Shown here: positions 30,206-40,013 of the stretch, piece after piece
Numbering within the stretch: position 1 is the first letter of the stretch
Layout of the letters: each line of letters opens with the position of its first letter
NCBI GenBank assembly: GCA_012838205.1
Contig: DUPR01000039.1
Coordinates: 1-47,037 of the forward strand
Source: Methanobacterium sp.
Lineage (GTDB): Archaea > Methanobacteriota > Methanobacteria > Methanobacteriales > Methanobacteriaceae
Direction of reading: 5' to 3'
Length of the DNA: 47,037 nt
Notes under the pieces: model-generated
What the model was told of the DNA's origin: nothing
The model's database searches: none
The model's input: only the letters and a program-made list of their open reading frames with translations
Program-made: the position numbers and the translations under genes

Positions 30206-31414
30206 ATGGCTGGCAATTACCTTTTGAAAACACTTTTCGGGTTTCTTTTAAATCATCCGGTTTTAAGTATAGGCACCAAATACTATCCAACCAATGAAAA
30301 AGAACAAGAATACGTGGAAATGGTTAATTACACCCGTACCATGTTATTGGAGATAGACAAAGCCCATATTACAACTGAAAACATTTTCCAAAACTTATTA
30401 AAAGAAGTAGGCACAGGAAACATCCCTGAGAATCGCCGGTTTGTGGAAATAAAACCAGCTGAAAATGATGTTAACGAATACGCTCTCCTAAGCAATATAA
30501 TAATGGGCAGTGACCGTTATCTCTATGTGGAAGTTTTCAGTGGTTACAAGGGAATAATCGACCAGTTCGTGCAATTGATCAAAAAAGAAAATGGTGTGAT
30601 TGTAGAAAGAAGCAACACTGAAATTGTATCCCGACTACTGTCTAAAAATGATGCAATACGTGTAGGTATTGAGTTAATTAAAATTGGTATGGAAAAAGAA
30701 ATTGATGTAAGATCCGCTGTTGGAATGACTGGTGCCGCAGCCATTGAAAGATCCATTAACCTCAACAAACAAATAGGAGAAACATCAGGTGTAGGTTTCA
30801 CCAAACTAGGTGGTGAATTTGCTATTGTATTTTCAAGCAAACTCACTAAACTCGAAGGAACACCAGCAGTTTACGATAACTATCTTTTCATTGATGTTTT
30901 TGACTCAACACAGTTCATAGACGATCAAGGTCGAGATAGACTGGTCGAAATCATGAATGAAATCAAAGACTTCATAGAAAAAGAGTGCAAAGGCAAAATC
31001 GAAGGTTACCGTGAAGGTGGGGATGACCTCATAGCCAACCTACCCACCAAAGACGCAGCCCTCCGCGCAGGAATCGATTCATCATGGCATGCTCTTAACA
31101 ATGGTGCTATGCTCAGAGTAGGGATTGGTAAAAGCCGACGCGAAGCCGGGGAAAGAGCTCAAATGGCTGATGAAATAAAAATTTGGAATAATTCCCCAGT
31201 CATGGTTTTCGATCTGGCCGATGGAATTTATGCCTATTACGTCCCATCAGAATTCAGCCGTACAATTGTTGAATTTCTACAAGAAAAACAAGGCAGAGCA
31301 GTCCTGATATTTGTCTTTGTTTTCATAGTTACTCTAATAGGATGGAACATTGGACACTGGGAATTTGGCCTGGTTGCCATAGGATTGGCTTTACTTTACG
31401 CAATAACCGCCTAA
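30206..31414 (+). CDS. Membrane-anchored GTP cyclohydrolase III/GGDD cyclase-like protein
   Basis: Residues 226-325 look like a palm (GGDEF/cyclase superfamily) domain: LFIDVFDSTQFIDDQGRD, then YREGGDDLIANLP with the GGDD metal site at 271-274, then AMLRVGIGKSRREAGERAQMADEI, which parallels the AGIGIGR...DASNLAD block of archaeal GTP cyclohydrolase III. A weaker copy (about 105-195, YLYVEVFSGYKGIIDQF through SAVGMTGAAAIE) resembles the first palm of that enzyme. Unlike it, this protein has an N-terminal extension and two membrane helices at 365-402, with the catalytic part on the inside. It could make a cyclic or linear nucleotide signal, or be a GTP-using sensor. Its ATG abuts the RNase stop. 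Confidence 0.65.
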   Translation: MAGNYLLKTLFGFLLNHPVLSIGTKYYPTNEKEQEYVEMVNYTRTMLLEIDKAHITTENIFQNLLKEVGTGNIPENRRFVEIKPAENDVNEYALLSNIIMGSDRYLYVEVFSGYKGIIDQFVQLIKKENGVIVERSNTEIVSRLLSKNDAIRVGIELIKIGMEKEIDVRSAVGMTGAAAIERSINLNKQIGETSGVGFTKLGGEFAIVFSSKLTKLEGTPAVYDNYLFIDVFDSTQFIDDQGRDRLVEIMNEIKDFIEKECKGKIEGYREGGDDLIANLPTKDAALRAGIDSSWHALNNGAMLRVGIGKSRREAGERAQMADEIKIWNNSPVMVFDLADGIYAYYVPSEFSRTIVEFLQEKQGRAVLIFVFVFIVTLIGWNIGHWEFGLVAIGLALLYAITA

Positions 31415-31496
31415 AATTTAGAGGGATAGTACATAATTTAAACAAATTGAATTATTACTATTACAAGTTATATTTAAAAAAATGAAGGAACCATAG

Positions 31497-31811
31497 ATGA
31501 AAGAAAATATTAAAGCAAAAGCCACCGTAGCTCTAATTATCTCATTCATTGCATTTGGGTTCGGAACAGGTGCCAGCCTATTCTCTGGATTATATCTTAA
31601 AGATGGGAATAATTCCTATTTCACTAATAACTCTACTGGCGAGTTTCCCATAATCTACAATGTAAAAAACATTAGTGATAATGAAACCAACACTCCCAAA
31701 ATTACACAGAACCCTTCCAATACCAATCCTGATGATGCTAATAATGGAAACACCCAACCCAACAACCCGGTTCAACCACCAATCAACAGTTCAACCAATA
31801 AAACCCCTTAA
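31497..31811 (+). CDS. Small secreted or membrane-anchored Asn/Pro/Thr-rich protein
   Basis: A lysine-containing start (MKENIKAKA) and one hydrophobic segment (ATVALIISFIAFGFGTGASLFSG in parts, about 9-31) make a signal anchor. The exposed remainder is of low complexity, rich in Asn, Thr and Pro, with several N-x-S/T sequons (NNS, NISD, NET, NSST, NKT), and so may be N-glycosylated by the archaeal AglB system. No known domain. It follows the GGDD protein by 82 nt in the same direction and may share its transcript. Confidence 0.6.
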   Translation: MKENIKAKATVALIISFIAFGFGTGASLFSGLYLKDGNNSYFTNNSTGEFPIIYNVKNISDNETNTPKITQNPSNTNPDDANNGNTQPNNPVQPPINSSTNKTP

Positions 31812-31865
31812 CTCCATAATTAGGGGTGATTTGCCAATTTCCATTATAATAGCATTCATTTAGTG

Positions 31866-31906
31866 CCAATTCTTAAAATAAGGTACCAATTCTTAAAAAA
31901 AGAATT
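31866..31906 (+). repeat. Paired CCAATTCTTAAAA direct repeats with a hairpin before argJ
   Basis: The 13-mer CCAATTCTTAAAA occurs at 31866-31878 and again at 31886-31898, exactly 20 bp apart (two helical turns), and a shorter GCCAATT lies at 31833. The second copy also forms a 7-bp inverted repeat, AATTCTT (31888-31894) with AAGAATT (31900-31906). They lie between the secreted-protein gene and the argJ promoter, upstream of the TATA box, where an activator site or a terminator for the preceding gene would be expected. Confidence 0.4.
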
Positions 31907-31930
31907 TCTTCTAATATAAAATTACCTCTA

Positions 31931-31940
31931 TTATATAATT
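31931..31940 (+). promoter_or_regulatory. Probable TATA box of argJ
   Basis: TTATATAATT lies 47 nt before the argJ ATG. Initiation about 26 nt downstream of its centre would give a leader of roughly 15-18 nt that contains the GGAGG site. No experiment supports it; the call rests on sequence and spacing. Confidence 0.4.
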
Positions 31941-31977
31941 ACCAATAAACTATCTAATTGTCAAGGTGGAGGAGAAA

Positions 31978-33171
31978 ATGAAAAGAATTGAAGGTGGCTT
32001 GTGTGCAGTGAAAAATGTTAAAACTGCCGGGGCCTGTGAAGAAAATTATGGAGTGGCAATAATCCACTATCCAAACTGCAATGTATCAGGAGTTTTCACC
32101 ACTAACAAAGTTCAAGCTGCACCCATCATGGTAACTAAAAAAGCAGTTAAAAATGGCAAACTATCGGCAATTGTGGCTAATAGTGGCAATGCGAACTGTT
32201 TTACCGGTAGGGAGGGAATTGAAAATGCGGAGCATATGGCCTCCCAAGTAGCTAAAAATCTCAACATCCCCCAAGAAGATGTAGCAGTTGCATCAACTGG
32301 AATCATTGGCAGACAACTTCCTTTACCTGAAATTAGCAATTTAATCGATGATGCACTGCGAAGACTAGATAATTCCAGAGAAGCTTCCCGAAGTGCAGCT
32401 GAAGCCATCATGACCACTGACACCTATCCCAAAGAATATGCTGTTAAAACACATCTAAAAAATGGTCAAAAAATATGTATAGGTGGCATTGCCAAGGGAT
32501 CGGGAATGATCGCCCCTAACATGGCTACAATGCTCTCGTTTATAACTACTGATATAGAAGCAAGCCCTGAAGAATTGGAAAAATCTCTCCTGAAAGCGGT
32601 TGACAAAACCTTTAACATGGTAGTAGTGGATGGAGATCAAAGCACTAATGACACAGTCCTGATCATGTCTAGACCTGGACAGGGAAAAATCGATGAGAAT
32701 TTTCAGGAAGCATTAGAACACCTCTGTGCTAAACTGGCTAAAATGATGGCTCATGATGGTGAAGGGGCAACCAAATTCATGGAAGTCAAAGTGAAGGGTG
32801 CTCAAACATCAGATGATGCAAAAAAGGCTGCTAAATCCGTAGTCACATCTCCCCTCGTGAAAACTGCATTGTTCGGTGCTGATCCTAACTGGGGACGAAT
32901 CATTGCAGCAGTAGGATACTCGGGAGCAAAAATTGATGAAAATACTATTAGTGTTCGCTTGGAAGACATGGAACGATTGGTTGATGTAGTTTCTCATGGG
33001 AAAATATTAGCCATTGAAGGCACTGAAAAACTGGAACTGGCAGAAAGCATTATGGAACGAGAAGAAATAAAGATCACCATTGATTTAGCCCTTGGAAAAT
33101 ATGAAGCAACTGCCTATGGCTGTGATCTTAGTTATGATTATGTGCGCATCAATTCTGAGTACTCAACTTAG
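31978..33171 (+). CDS. argJ: Glutamate N-acetyltransferase/ornithine acetyltransferase
   Basis: ArgJ transfers the acetyl group from N-acetylornithine to glutamate in the cyclic arginine pathway. [14 protein letters not shown] is the substrate loop, and [12 protein letters not shown] carries the autocleavage site before Thr184, the N-terminal nucleophile of the beta chain. [17 protein letters not shown] and [14 protein letters not shown] close the active site as in the family. I start at ATG 31978, with GGAGG 5 nt upstream; an in-frame GTG four codons earlier lies in that ribosome-binding site. The length of 397 aa is normal. It is a single-gene unit by spacing. Confidence 0.95.
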   Translation: MKRIEGGLCAVKNVKTAGACEENYGVAIIHYPNCNVSGVFTTNKVQAAPIMVTKKAVKNGKLSAIVANSGNANCFTGREGIENAEHMASQVAKNLNIPQEDVAVASTGIIGRQLPLPEISNLIDDALRRLDNSREASRSAAEAIMTTDTYPKEYAVKTHLKNGQKICIGGIAKGSGMIAPNMATMLSFITTDIEASPEELEKSLLKAVDKTFNMVVVDGDQSTNDTVLIMSRPGQGKIDENFQEALEHLCAKLAKMMAHDGEGATKFMEVKVKGAQTSDDAKKAAKSVVTSPLVKTALFGADPNWGRIIAAVGYSGAKIDENTISVRLEDMERLVDVVSHGKILAIEGTEKLELAESIMEREEIKITIDLALGKYEATAYGCDLSYDYVRINSEYST

Positions 33172-33303
33172 AACTAAAAATCAGAATAAATACCTAATAG
33201 TCCATTGGATTTAAGATATAATCACTGCTTTGAATAATAATTAGTATTTGTTTGATTTAGTATTTTATCAACCAAGTAAAAATGTAATTAGGAATATGAT
33301 ATA

Positions 33304-34143
33304 ATGAAAGTTTTAATCATCGGTGCAGAAGGAATGTTAGGCCATGATTTAGTGGAGGTTATGTCCAAAAACCATGAGGTTAGTACCACCACCATCGACA
33401 CCATGGACATCACAGACATCAATAAAACTATTGAAACAGTTAAAAAGAAGAATCCAGACGTGGTAATCCATGCTGCTGCTTTCACTGATGTTGATGGAAG
33501 TGAATCTCAGGCAGATCTTGCTTACAAAGTAAATAGTTTAGGAACCCGGAATGTGGCAGTTGCTTGCAAAGAAACAGACAGTGCACTGGTTTACATATGC
33601 ACTGATTATGTTTTCGATGGCACTAAAGGCAGTCCTTACTATGAATTCGATCAAACAAACCCGTTAAGTGTATATGGGAAAACTAAACTACAAGGCGAAG
33701 CATACATCCGTGACTTACTCAACAAGTTTTACATAGTACGAACATCATGGTTATATGGTTATCATGGTCCCAATTTTGTAACCACCATGCTAAAACTGGC
33801 CCAAACACATGACCAGATATCTGTTGTTGGTGACCAGATAGGATCCCCGACCTACACTGTAGATCTTTCCAAAGCCATAGCAAAACTCATAGAAAAACCA
33901 GTCTATGGTATTTATCACATTACTAACAGCCAGCATTGTACTTGGTATGAATATGCACAGCTAATCTTCGACATAGCCGGTAAAAAGGTTAACTTGAAAT
34001 CGGTTACCACCGAAGAATTCGGCAGTGCAGCTAAAAGACCTAAATATTCAGTTCTCGAAAACTATAACTGGAAAATGGAAGGATTTCCTAAAATAAGAAG
34101 TTTTAAAGAGGCATTGAAGGAGTATATGGATTTATTATTGTGA
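33304..34143 (+). CDS. rfbD: dTDP-4-dehydrorhamnose reductase
   Basis: RmlD/RfbD is the last enzyme of dTDP-L-rhamnose synthesis. Here [18 protein letters not shown] is the NADPH-binding loop, [14 protein letters not shown] the conserved loop, and [21 protein letters not shown] with YGKTKLQGE gives the catalytic Thr/Tyr-x3-Lys. The C-terminal block ([18 protein letters not shown]) is typical of the enzyme. No rfbA, rfbB or rfbC lies near it, so the rest of the pathway would have to be elsewhere. The preceding 130 nt are AT-rich and probably hold its promoter. Confidence 0.88.
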   Translation: MKVLIIGAEGMLGHDLVEVMSKNHEVSTTTIDTMDITDINKTIETVKKKNPDVVIHAAAFTDVDGSESQADLAYKVNSLGTRNVAVACKETDSALVYICTDYVFDGTKGSPYYEFDQTNPLSVYGKTKLQGEAYIRDLLNKFYIVRTSWLYGYHGPNFVTTMLKLAQTHDQISVVGDQIGSPTYTVDLSKAIAKLIEKPVYGIYHITNSQHCTWYEYAQLIFDIAGKKVNLKSVTTEEFGSAAKRPKYSVLENYNWKMEGFPKIRSFKEALKEYMDLLL

Positions 34144-34225
34144 TATTACTTCCCAAAAATGTTTTCCTCACCAAAAAAGAAGAATAAAAAAATAAAATAG
34201 TAATTTATGGGGAAATGAATTCTTT

Positions 34226-35461
34226 CTATATTGACAGCTTAGACAATCTTTCCATGGCTTCTTTTGTATTTTCAAGGGTGTTAAAAGCGGTTAATCTAAG
34301 ATAACCCTCACCACTTGGTCCGAAACCAACACCAGGTGTGCCTGCTATATGGGCTTCATTTAATAACAAGTCAAAAAATTGCCAGGAATCCATATCCTCT
34401 GGTGTTTTAATCCAGATGTAGGGTGAGTTAACTCCGCCAAAAACTTTCAACCCTAACTTGCTTAAACTATCCCGTATAATGGACGCATTTTTCATGTAAT
34501 AATCAATTGATTCTTGAATTTCTGCTTGCCCTTCAGGTGTATAGACTGCACTAGCAGCAACCTGTATTGGATAGGAAACTCCATTAAATTTAGTTGCTTG
34601 TCTGCGGTTCCACAATTCATTCACTGAGTGTGGATTTCCTTTTGCATCAAAACCTAACAATTCCTTAGGAACCACAGTATAGGCACAACGTGTACCAGTG
34701 AAACCAGCATTTTTGGAAAAACTCCTAAACTCAATGGCAACTTCACGAGCACCACTAATCTCATAAATGCTGTGTGGAATGTCCTTTTCACTAATGTAAG
34801 CTTCATAAGCAGCGTCGAAGAGAATTATTGAATTATTTTCTCTAGCATAATCCACCCATACAGTGAGCTGTTTTTTGTTTAGTACAGTGCCAGTGGGATT
34901 GTTAGGAAAACATAAATAAATCAAATCAACAGGTGTTTCTGGAAGTTCTGGAACAAATTCATTCTCTTCAGTGCAGGGAATGTAAACCAAGTTATGATAA
35001 CGACCATCATCTCCCATAGGCCCTGTCCGTCCAGCCATAACATTACTATCCACATAAACTGGATAAACTGGATCAGTAACTGCTACAATGTTTTCCAGGC
35101 CGAAAATTTCCTGAATATTACCAGTATCACATTTAGCCCCATCGCTGATGAAAACTTCCTCTTTAGATAATGTGATTCCACGCGGTTCATAGTCATTTTT
35201 GATGATTTCCTCAATCAAAAAATCATAACCTTGTTCAGGACCGTAACCATGAAAAGTGTCTTTTTTGCTCATTTCGTCAACTGCTTTTTTGAATTTCTTA
35301 ATCACTGCTTGAGGTAAAGGTCGGGTTACATCACCAATACCCATGCTAATTACGTCAACATCAGGGTTTTCTTTCTGATACTTCTCAACTCTTTGGGTAA
35401 TTTCAGAAAAAATGTAATTGCTTTCTAGCAACAAATAGTTTTCATTGATTTTAACTGACAT
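34226..35461 (-). CDS. dapL: LL-diaminopimelate aminotransferase
   Basis: This class I/II PLP aminotransferase converts tetrahydrodipicolinate straight to LL-diaminopimelate on the way to lysine, the short route used by Methanobacteriales. [16 protein letters not shown] at the N-terminus, [24 protein letters not shown] and [16 protein letters not shown] blocks ([17 protein letters not shown]) identify Dap[18 protein letters not shown] carries the PLP lysine. At 411 aa the length is right. It stands alone on the minus strand, with a 392-nt intergenic region upstream. Confidence 0.94.
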   Translation of the reverse strand: MSVKINENYLLLESNYIFSEITQRVEKYQKENPDVDVISMGIGDVTRPLPQAVIKKFKKAVDEMSKKDTFHGYGPEQGYDFLIEEIIKNDYEPRGITLSKEEVFISDGAKCDTGNIQEIFGLENIVAVTDPVYPVYVDSNVMAGRTGPMGDDGRYHNLVYIPCTEENEFVPELPETPVDLIYLCFPNNPTGTVLNKKQLTVWVDYARENNSIILFDAAYEAYISEKDIPHSIYEISGAREVAIEFRSFSKNAGFTGTRCAYTVVPKELLGFDAKGNPHSVNELWNRRQATKFNGVSYPIQVAASAVYTPEGQAEIQESIDYYMKNASIIRDSLSKLGLKVFGGVNSPYIWIKTPEDMDSWQFFDLLLNEAHIAGTPGVGFGPSGEGYLRLTAFNTLENTKEAMERLSKLSI

Positions 35462-35853
35462 TTTCCTACACCTCTATTTTTTTTTAATTTTGTTACAAGG
35501 AATCTTAGTTCATATAGATTACAATTAACTGGCCAATTTTAACTGGTTTTGTTACATGTTCAAATTTTAAGTTTGTATATCTTTATTATTGTTTTTATTA
35601 ATGATGAAAAAAGCTGCTTATCCTAAACAGTTTATTCTACCATACCGATTGGTTGTATATTTTTTTATGTTCACATAAGAAACTGGAATTTTGATACAAG
35701 GCCATGACTATTCCATTAAATGTATGGGTTCTCATTAAATCATTTTATCGTATTTATTTATTGTGATTAGTTTTTTTTAGAATAATTTATTAATGGATTT
35801 AAAATAATACTAAATTAATTTAAAGGAAATACATCAATTTAGGGGATTCTATT
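35462..35853. other. AT-rich intergenic region between divergent dapL and the response regulator
   Basis: Nearly 400 nt with no open frame of note. It should carry the promoters of both divergent genes; runs such as TTTTTTTTAATTTTG near 35475-35490 and TTATTAATGGATTT near 35788 are compatible with TATA-type elements, but none stands out. I see no RNA gene or clear repeat. Confidence 0.5.
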
Positions 35854-36276
35854 GTGAATTATAGGCCCATCAAGGTTCTTTTGATTGAAGACGACCCGAA
35901 TCATGCCAGAGCATTAGAGGCAATGTTGGAACGGGTAAAAGAATTTGATTATGTTTTGGTTCATTGTTACAAACTTCATGATGGACTTGAAGAGTTGAAA
36001 AACACCAAATTTGATGTGATATTATTGGATCTGCGTCTGCCAGATAGTGAAGGTATATCCACATTTAGAGCAGTTCATAGTAACTTTCCAGAGATACCCA
36101 TTGTAATCTTCACTGCCTTGTTCAATCATGAAATAGCACTGCAATCATTAAAAGAAGGTGCCCAGGAATACCTTTTCAAGGGTGAATTCGATGGACAGGA
36201 TTTATCCACCGCAATTATGCATTCCATGGCTCGTGTTCAACATCTATTATCCTTAAAAACCGTTTATTCTACATAA
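35854..36276 (+). CDS. Stand-alone response regulator (receiver domain only)
   Basis: This is a single REC domain: acidic pocket Asp13-Asp14 (LLIEDDPNHA), phospho-acceptor Asp59 (VILLDLRLPDSEG), Thr87 (VIFTAL) and Lys109 (YLFKGEF). There is no output domain in 140 aa, so it must act by protein contact, like CheY or the receiver-only proteins common in methanogens. No histidine kinase gene is near. The start is GTG preceded by AGGGGAT. It could serve as a hub for several orphan kinases; what it controls is unknown. Confidence 0.88.
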   Translation: MNYRPIKVLLIEDDPNHARALEAMLERVKEFDYVLVHCYKLHDGLEELKNTKFDVILLDLRLPDSEGISTFRAVHSNFPEIPIVIFTALFNHEIALQSLKEGAQEYLFKGEFDGQDLSTAIMHSMARVQHLLSLKTVYST

Positions 36277-36580
36277 TATAAGTTTGTAAGCTATTTGAGA
36301 AAAATAACATAAAAGATTATATTAGAAGATGCACTATTTTATATCATAACTATTCTGATCCATTAAAATTATTATTACCCTTAAAAATAGTGACAATCGA
36401 ACCATGATCAGCCTTATAGTCATCTAAATAGTAATATAAATCTTTATTAAGATTTTTATGAAAAAAAAATTAGTCTGAAGTAACAACCTTCAGATCTAAG
36501 ACAGAATATCAATTTAATAATACATTGGATATTAAAGTATATCTATCTGAAAGTAGTATGTATTTGTGGAGATAGTGCCT
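36277..36580. other. AT-rich gap before the Mur ligase gene
   Basis: About 300 nt without a credible open frame. It includes the tail of the response regulator transcript and the promoter region of the ligase gene; TAATATAAATCT near 36430 is a possible TATA element but is far from the start. No repeat or RNA structure was recognised. Confidence 0.45.
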
Positions 36581-37987
36581 ATGAAGTGTGTTGTTATCGG
36601 TGCTGGTAATGCTGGACGACCAGCGGCAAGAATACTAAATTATGCTGGCCATCAAGTTCAGATTACTGATCAAAAGAAATTGGACCAATTCCCAGAGGGT
36701 GTTCAAAATACTCTCCAGAAAATGGAACAAGAAGGTGTGAATCTTCAATTGGGATGGGATGATCCAACCAACATTGAAGATGTTGATGCAGTTTACATAT
36801 CTCCAAACATACCAAAAGATTCCAAAATAAGACATTATCTGGTTGACAACGAACTGAAACTACTTATTAACCAAGATATAGCTAAAATTTTAGAAAATTC
36901 CATAAATATCGATGTTATCGGTGTTACTGGAACCCTTGGGAAGACCAGCACCACCCACATTATTTCAGAAATCTTTCACAATGCTGGCTATAAAGTTTGG
37001 ACTTGTTCATCCCAATCTGGAAATCTTCTCAGCGAAGTCATCGTCGACGGAATAATCAATGGAGATCATATTAAAAGTGATATTGCTGTTCTTGAATTGC
37101 CACATGGGACTATAAGACTCCTTTCTGAGTTAAAACTAAAAATTGGGGTAATAACCAATATATATTCTGATCATTTATCTGAATTTGAGGGGTCTCTCCA
37201 AAAATATGCCGAAAGAAAACTGATGATCACTAATTCCACAGAAATGATAATTGCCAACAAACAATGTAAGGACCTCTTAAACTCTTCTTTAAACACTATT
37301 TTTTACTGTACTGGTCAGGATTTATGTGATGTTTCTGGTGTTCTTGAAAATGGAAAAATAAGAATAAAATATAAAGTTAAATCACGGGAAGGTGAATTTG
37401 ACACAGGATTCAATCTTCGTGGATACTACTTCGAAAACTCCATTGCTGCTGCAGCAGTGGCTCTCAGCTATGGCTTAAAAGTAGACAGTATCAAAGATGG
37501 GTTGAGCAAGTTTAATGGAATTCCTGGACATCTAGAATATATAGGAAACTATTCTCGTCGTGAAGTTCATTTTGATGCAGCATTTGTACCCGAAGGCATC
37601 GTATCCACACTTGAAGAGTTCCCTGTAAAAGGTGATTCAAAATTAGTTATTATAATTGATAATCCGGACAGTACCAATCCACGGGACAAGTTCCAGATCG
37701 GAAAGATACTGGGTCAATATGCACAAGTGATAATTGCCAGCGGATATAATGAAACTACTGATGTTCTGGACATGGAATCTGCTAATCAAGTATTAGAAGG
37801 TGCTAAAGATTCAAACTCTCTGAAAATAGCTGTTGAAGATGTTTACAAAGCTGGTGAACTATCCATAAAACATTCAAAACCCGGCGACGTTATTTTACAC
37901 ATAGGCCCCGGTGCCATAACCAATTATCAAGATCTGAAATACAAAATGATTAAAGGAATAGAATCCGGATGTAATAAGTATCCATGA
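36581..37987 (+). CDS. MurD-like Mur ligase family protein
   Basis: A three-domain ATP-dependent Mur ligase: an N-terminal Rossmann domain ([17 protein letters not shown]), a central ATPase with P-loop GTLGKTST (117-124), the [22 protein letters not shown] block that carries the metal-binding His and the likely carbamoylated-Lys region, and a C-terminal Rossmann domain ([16 protein letters not shown]). Overall order and the first domain are closest to MurD. In this pseudomurein-walled lineage such ligases build the wall peptide, so I infer that role; a cofactor ligase is a weaker alternative. ATG 36581 is preceded by GGAG. The length is 468 aa. Confidence 0.8.
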   Translation: MKCVVIGAGNAGRPAARILNYAGHQVQITDQKKLDQFPEGVQNTLQKMEQEGVNLQLGWDDPTNIEDVDAVYISPNIPKDSKIRHYLVDNELKLLINQDIAKILENSINIDVIGVTGTLGKTSTTHIISEIFHNAGYKVWTCSSQSGNLLSEVIVDGIINGDHIKSDIAVLELPHGTIRLLSELKLKIGVITNIYSDHLSEFEGSLQKYAERKLMITNSTEMIIANKQCKDLLNSSLNTIFYCTGQDLCDVSGVLENGKIRIKYKVKSREGEFDTGFNLRGYYFENSIAAAAVALSYGLKVDSIKDGLSKFNGIPGHLEYIGNYSRREVHFDAAFVPEGIVSTLEEFPVKGDSKLVIIIDNPDSTNPRDKFQIGKILGQYAQVIIASGYNETTDVLDMESANQVLEGAKDSNSLKIAVEDVYKAGELSIKHSKPGDVILHIGPGAITNYQDLKYKMIKGIESGCNKYP

Positions 37988-38242
37988 ATCATTTTTCTAA
38001 ACTGAATTATAACTTGTTCCACTGCTTGAATCTCCTATTTTCAAACACTTTATTCAATTTTAATACCCTAAATTTCTCTATTTTTTCCGTCAATATAAAG
38101 TGTTTTCATACCTTGCACATACAGAGAAATTTATTTAAATTTAAAGGTGTAAAATAATAATAATTATATAATATTTTTTTAAAAAAAATTAAATATAAAA
38201 ACTTATTTTTTATAGGAAAAATGGATTATTTCGGTGTAAACT

Positions 38243-39955
38243 ATGGGTTATTTAGTATGTCAAAATTGTGGAGGTTATTACAAGCTTAAGAAGGATGAAT
38301 CTGCTGAAGATTTTGTCGCCTGTCAATGTTACGGTCAGTTAGTATATGTTGAATCATTAGAATATCTTCGAAAAGAAGATGCCAAAGATAAACATTCAAA
38401 AACACTTTACTGCCCTTCAAAAAATAATGTTCTTAATGGATCTGAATGCATTGTAGTTGATGAGGATTTTAAACCAGAACCACAGTCTGAAACTAAAACT
38501 GGTGAAAATATAGAAATTAAAAAAGATTCAGACCAAGAAATGAAAGAACCTGGCATCAAAAACCGGGCATACTACCGGAGATATGATTATTATTCTGAGC
38601 CTGATATAAATTATCTTAAAAATCTTAAAGACGTAACTGGCCTTATTAATGCACTTTATTATGATGATGTGAATATTCAACTGGAAGCATTACAAGCATT
38701 AGCTGCTGTAGGGGATGATAGAGCCCTAAACCATTTGAACAAACTCATACAAAAAGGAGAAGGATCCCTAAAATTATATGCTGAAATAGCAATAAAACAG
38801 ATTCAATCCAGGAAACATGGCTACAAATCACTCAATCGAGAAAACTTTAGGCAAATCCCATCAGAATCTCTCCAATCTCATCTGCCTCATAAAACAATCC
38901 ATGATGATCCTCTAAATGCAGTTCCTAAGGAACAGGTTAATCTAGATGATGATAGTCTAAGTGTGGTTTCTAAGGATGATGTGAGAATCGATGATGTTGA
39001 TCCAGATGTCTTGGAAATTCATGATAAAACAGAGCACACCGTTGTTGATGAAATAGATTTATCCCAACACAGCCCTGAAAGTGATGTGAATCAAGCTCGT
39101 GAAGAAATCATTCATCAAGAAGAAATTAAAAAAAGTACCCCAGCAGCATCCGTAACCAAGGAAACATTCACTGAAAAAATCCATGAACAATCCACTCTTG
39201 ATGAACATAAAACTCTTGATGAACATAAAACTATTTTAAAGGATGAAACCGATTCTTCAACGCCTGAAAATTTATCAACCAAGTCCATGGGATCGGGAGA
39301 TATTGAGGTTTCGTCCCTTGTTGAAGCATCAAGAATAAAAAAATCCGAAACCCAATTAACTGATCTTGGAAGTCCTGAACCAGAAATTTCACCTGTGGAA
39401 CATGTGGAATATATCAAGATTTCTGAAATCGAAAATTTTGAAGATCTCAAACCTTCCTCTCCGGATAATTCAATCGAAAAACCTGTTAAAACAAATAAGC
39501 TATCTGAAAAAGTATCTCCAGAAACTGAACTAATTTCTGATAGTAATGCCTCCTTTAAAGATCTTTCCAAAGGCTTGTCAGATAACACTATTCCTGTTAC
39601 TATGAAAACAGTCGATGACACATTACTTTCCCCAGAAAGCTCTGAAAATAAGTCAACAGCCAATTCTAACGGTCAGAGCATGCTAAGTAGTGTAACTCGA
39701 TTATTTAAAAAGTCTAGTACTCCAGTTTCTTTTTCTTCTGATAGCCAGGGTTTAAAAAGACCTTCTCCAGTTCCAATACCTACTACTGTTGATTTTAAAT
39801 CAACAGATAGTGTCAACAAAAATGAAAAAGATGATTATAGGGTGAGCTGGTTTGGTCTAAATAATAGTGATAAACAGATAATAATTTTTATCATCTTGTT
39901 TGCTATTATTCTAGTTATGGGAGTTGTTCTTACCATGACTCAGATGAAAATATAG
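38243..39955 (+). CDS. Tail-anchored zinc-ribbon/HEAT-repeat protein with long acidic linker
   Basis: Four parts are visible. Residues 1-45 hold a small cysteine site, Cys6-x2-Cys9 and Cys28-x-Cys30. Residues about 125-195 contain one or two HEAT/PBS-lyase-type repeats (VNIQLEALQALAAVGDDRALNHL). Residues about 200-540 are a disordered Ser/Glu/Asp-rich linker with a six-residue tandem duplication (LDEHKT). The end is one membrane helix (IIIFIILFAIILVMGVVLTM) with four residues after it, so the body faces the cytoplasm. GGTGT lies 5 nt before the ATG. It probably tethers partners to the membrane; no enzyme activity can be assigned. Confidence 0.75.
   Translation: MGYLVCQNCGGYYKLKKDESAEDFVACQCYGQLVYVESLEYLRKEDAKDKHSKTLYCPSKNNVLNGSECIVVDEDFKPEPQSETKTGENIEIKKDSDQEMKEPGIKNRAYYRRYDYYSEPDINYLKNLKDVTGLINALYYDDVNIQLEALQALAAVGDDRALNHLNKLIQKGEGSLKLYAEIAIKQIQSRKHGYKSLNRENFRQIPSESLQSHLPHKTIHDDPLNAVPKEQVNLDDDSLSVVSKDDVRIDDVDPDVLEIHDKTEHTVVDEIDLSQHSPESDVNQAREEIIHQEEIKKSTPAASVTKETFTEKIHEQSTLDEHKTLDEHKTILKDETDSSTPENLSTKSMGSGDIEVSSLVEASRIKKSETQLTDLGSPEPEISPVEHVEYIKISEIENFEDLKPSSPDNSIEKPVKTNKLSEKVSPETELISDSNASFKDLSKGLSDNTIPVTMKTVDDTLLSPESSENKSTANSNGQSMLSSVTRLFKKSSTPVSFSSDSQGLKRPSPVPIPTTVDFKSTDSVNKNEKDDYRVSWFGLNNSDKQIIIFIILFAIILVMGVVLTMTQMKI
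39195..39230 (+). repeat. 18-bp tandem duplication inside the HEAT-protein gene
   Basis: CTCTTGATGAACATAAAA occurs twice head to tail (39195-39212, 39213-39230), duplicating six codons without changing the frame. It lies in the low-complexity linker, where slippage is tolerated. Confidence 0.85.
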
Positions 39956-39986
39956 TTAGCTACAGTTTTTTTATTACTTAAATAGC

Positions 39987-40008
39987 TACACTCTCTTTTA
40001 AGAGTGTA
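39987..40008. terminator. Bidirectional stem-loop between convergent genes
   Basis: TACACTCT (39987-39994) and AGAGTGTA (40001-40008) form a perfect 8-bp inverted repeat with a 6-nt loop, placed between the stop codons of two convergent genes. T-runs lie on the plus side at 39966-39972, before the stem, so it may act as a transcript-end or stability element for both strands. Confidence 0.6.
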
Positions 40009-40013
40009 ATCAA

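Noticed and set aside
36581..37987. Assignment as coenzyme F430 synthase (CfbE)
   Set aside because: The N-terminal Rossmann domain ([13 protein letters not shown]) is MurD-like and, as far as I recall, unlike that of CfbE; a wall-ligase role is the better guess, though not proven.
39115..39663. A 182-codon open frame on the minus strand
   Set aside because: It lies wholly inside the HEAT-protein gene on the other strand, is low-complexity (Ser/Val rich) mirror of the acidic linker, and has no ribosome-binding site.
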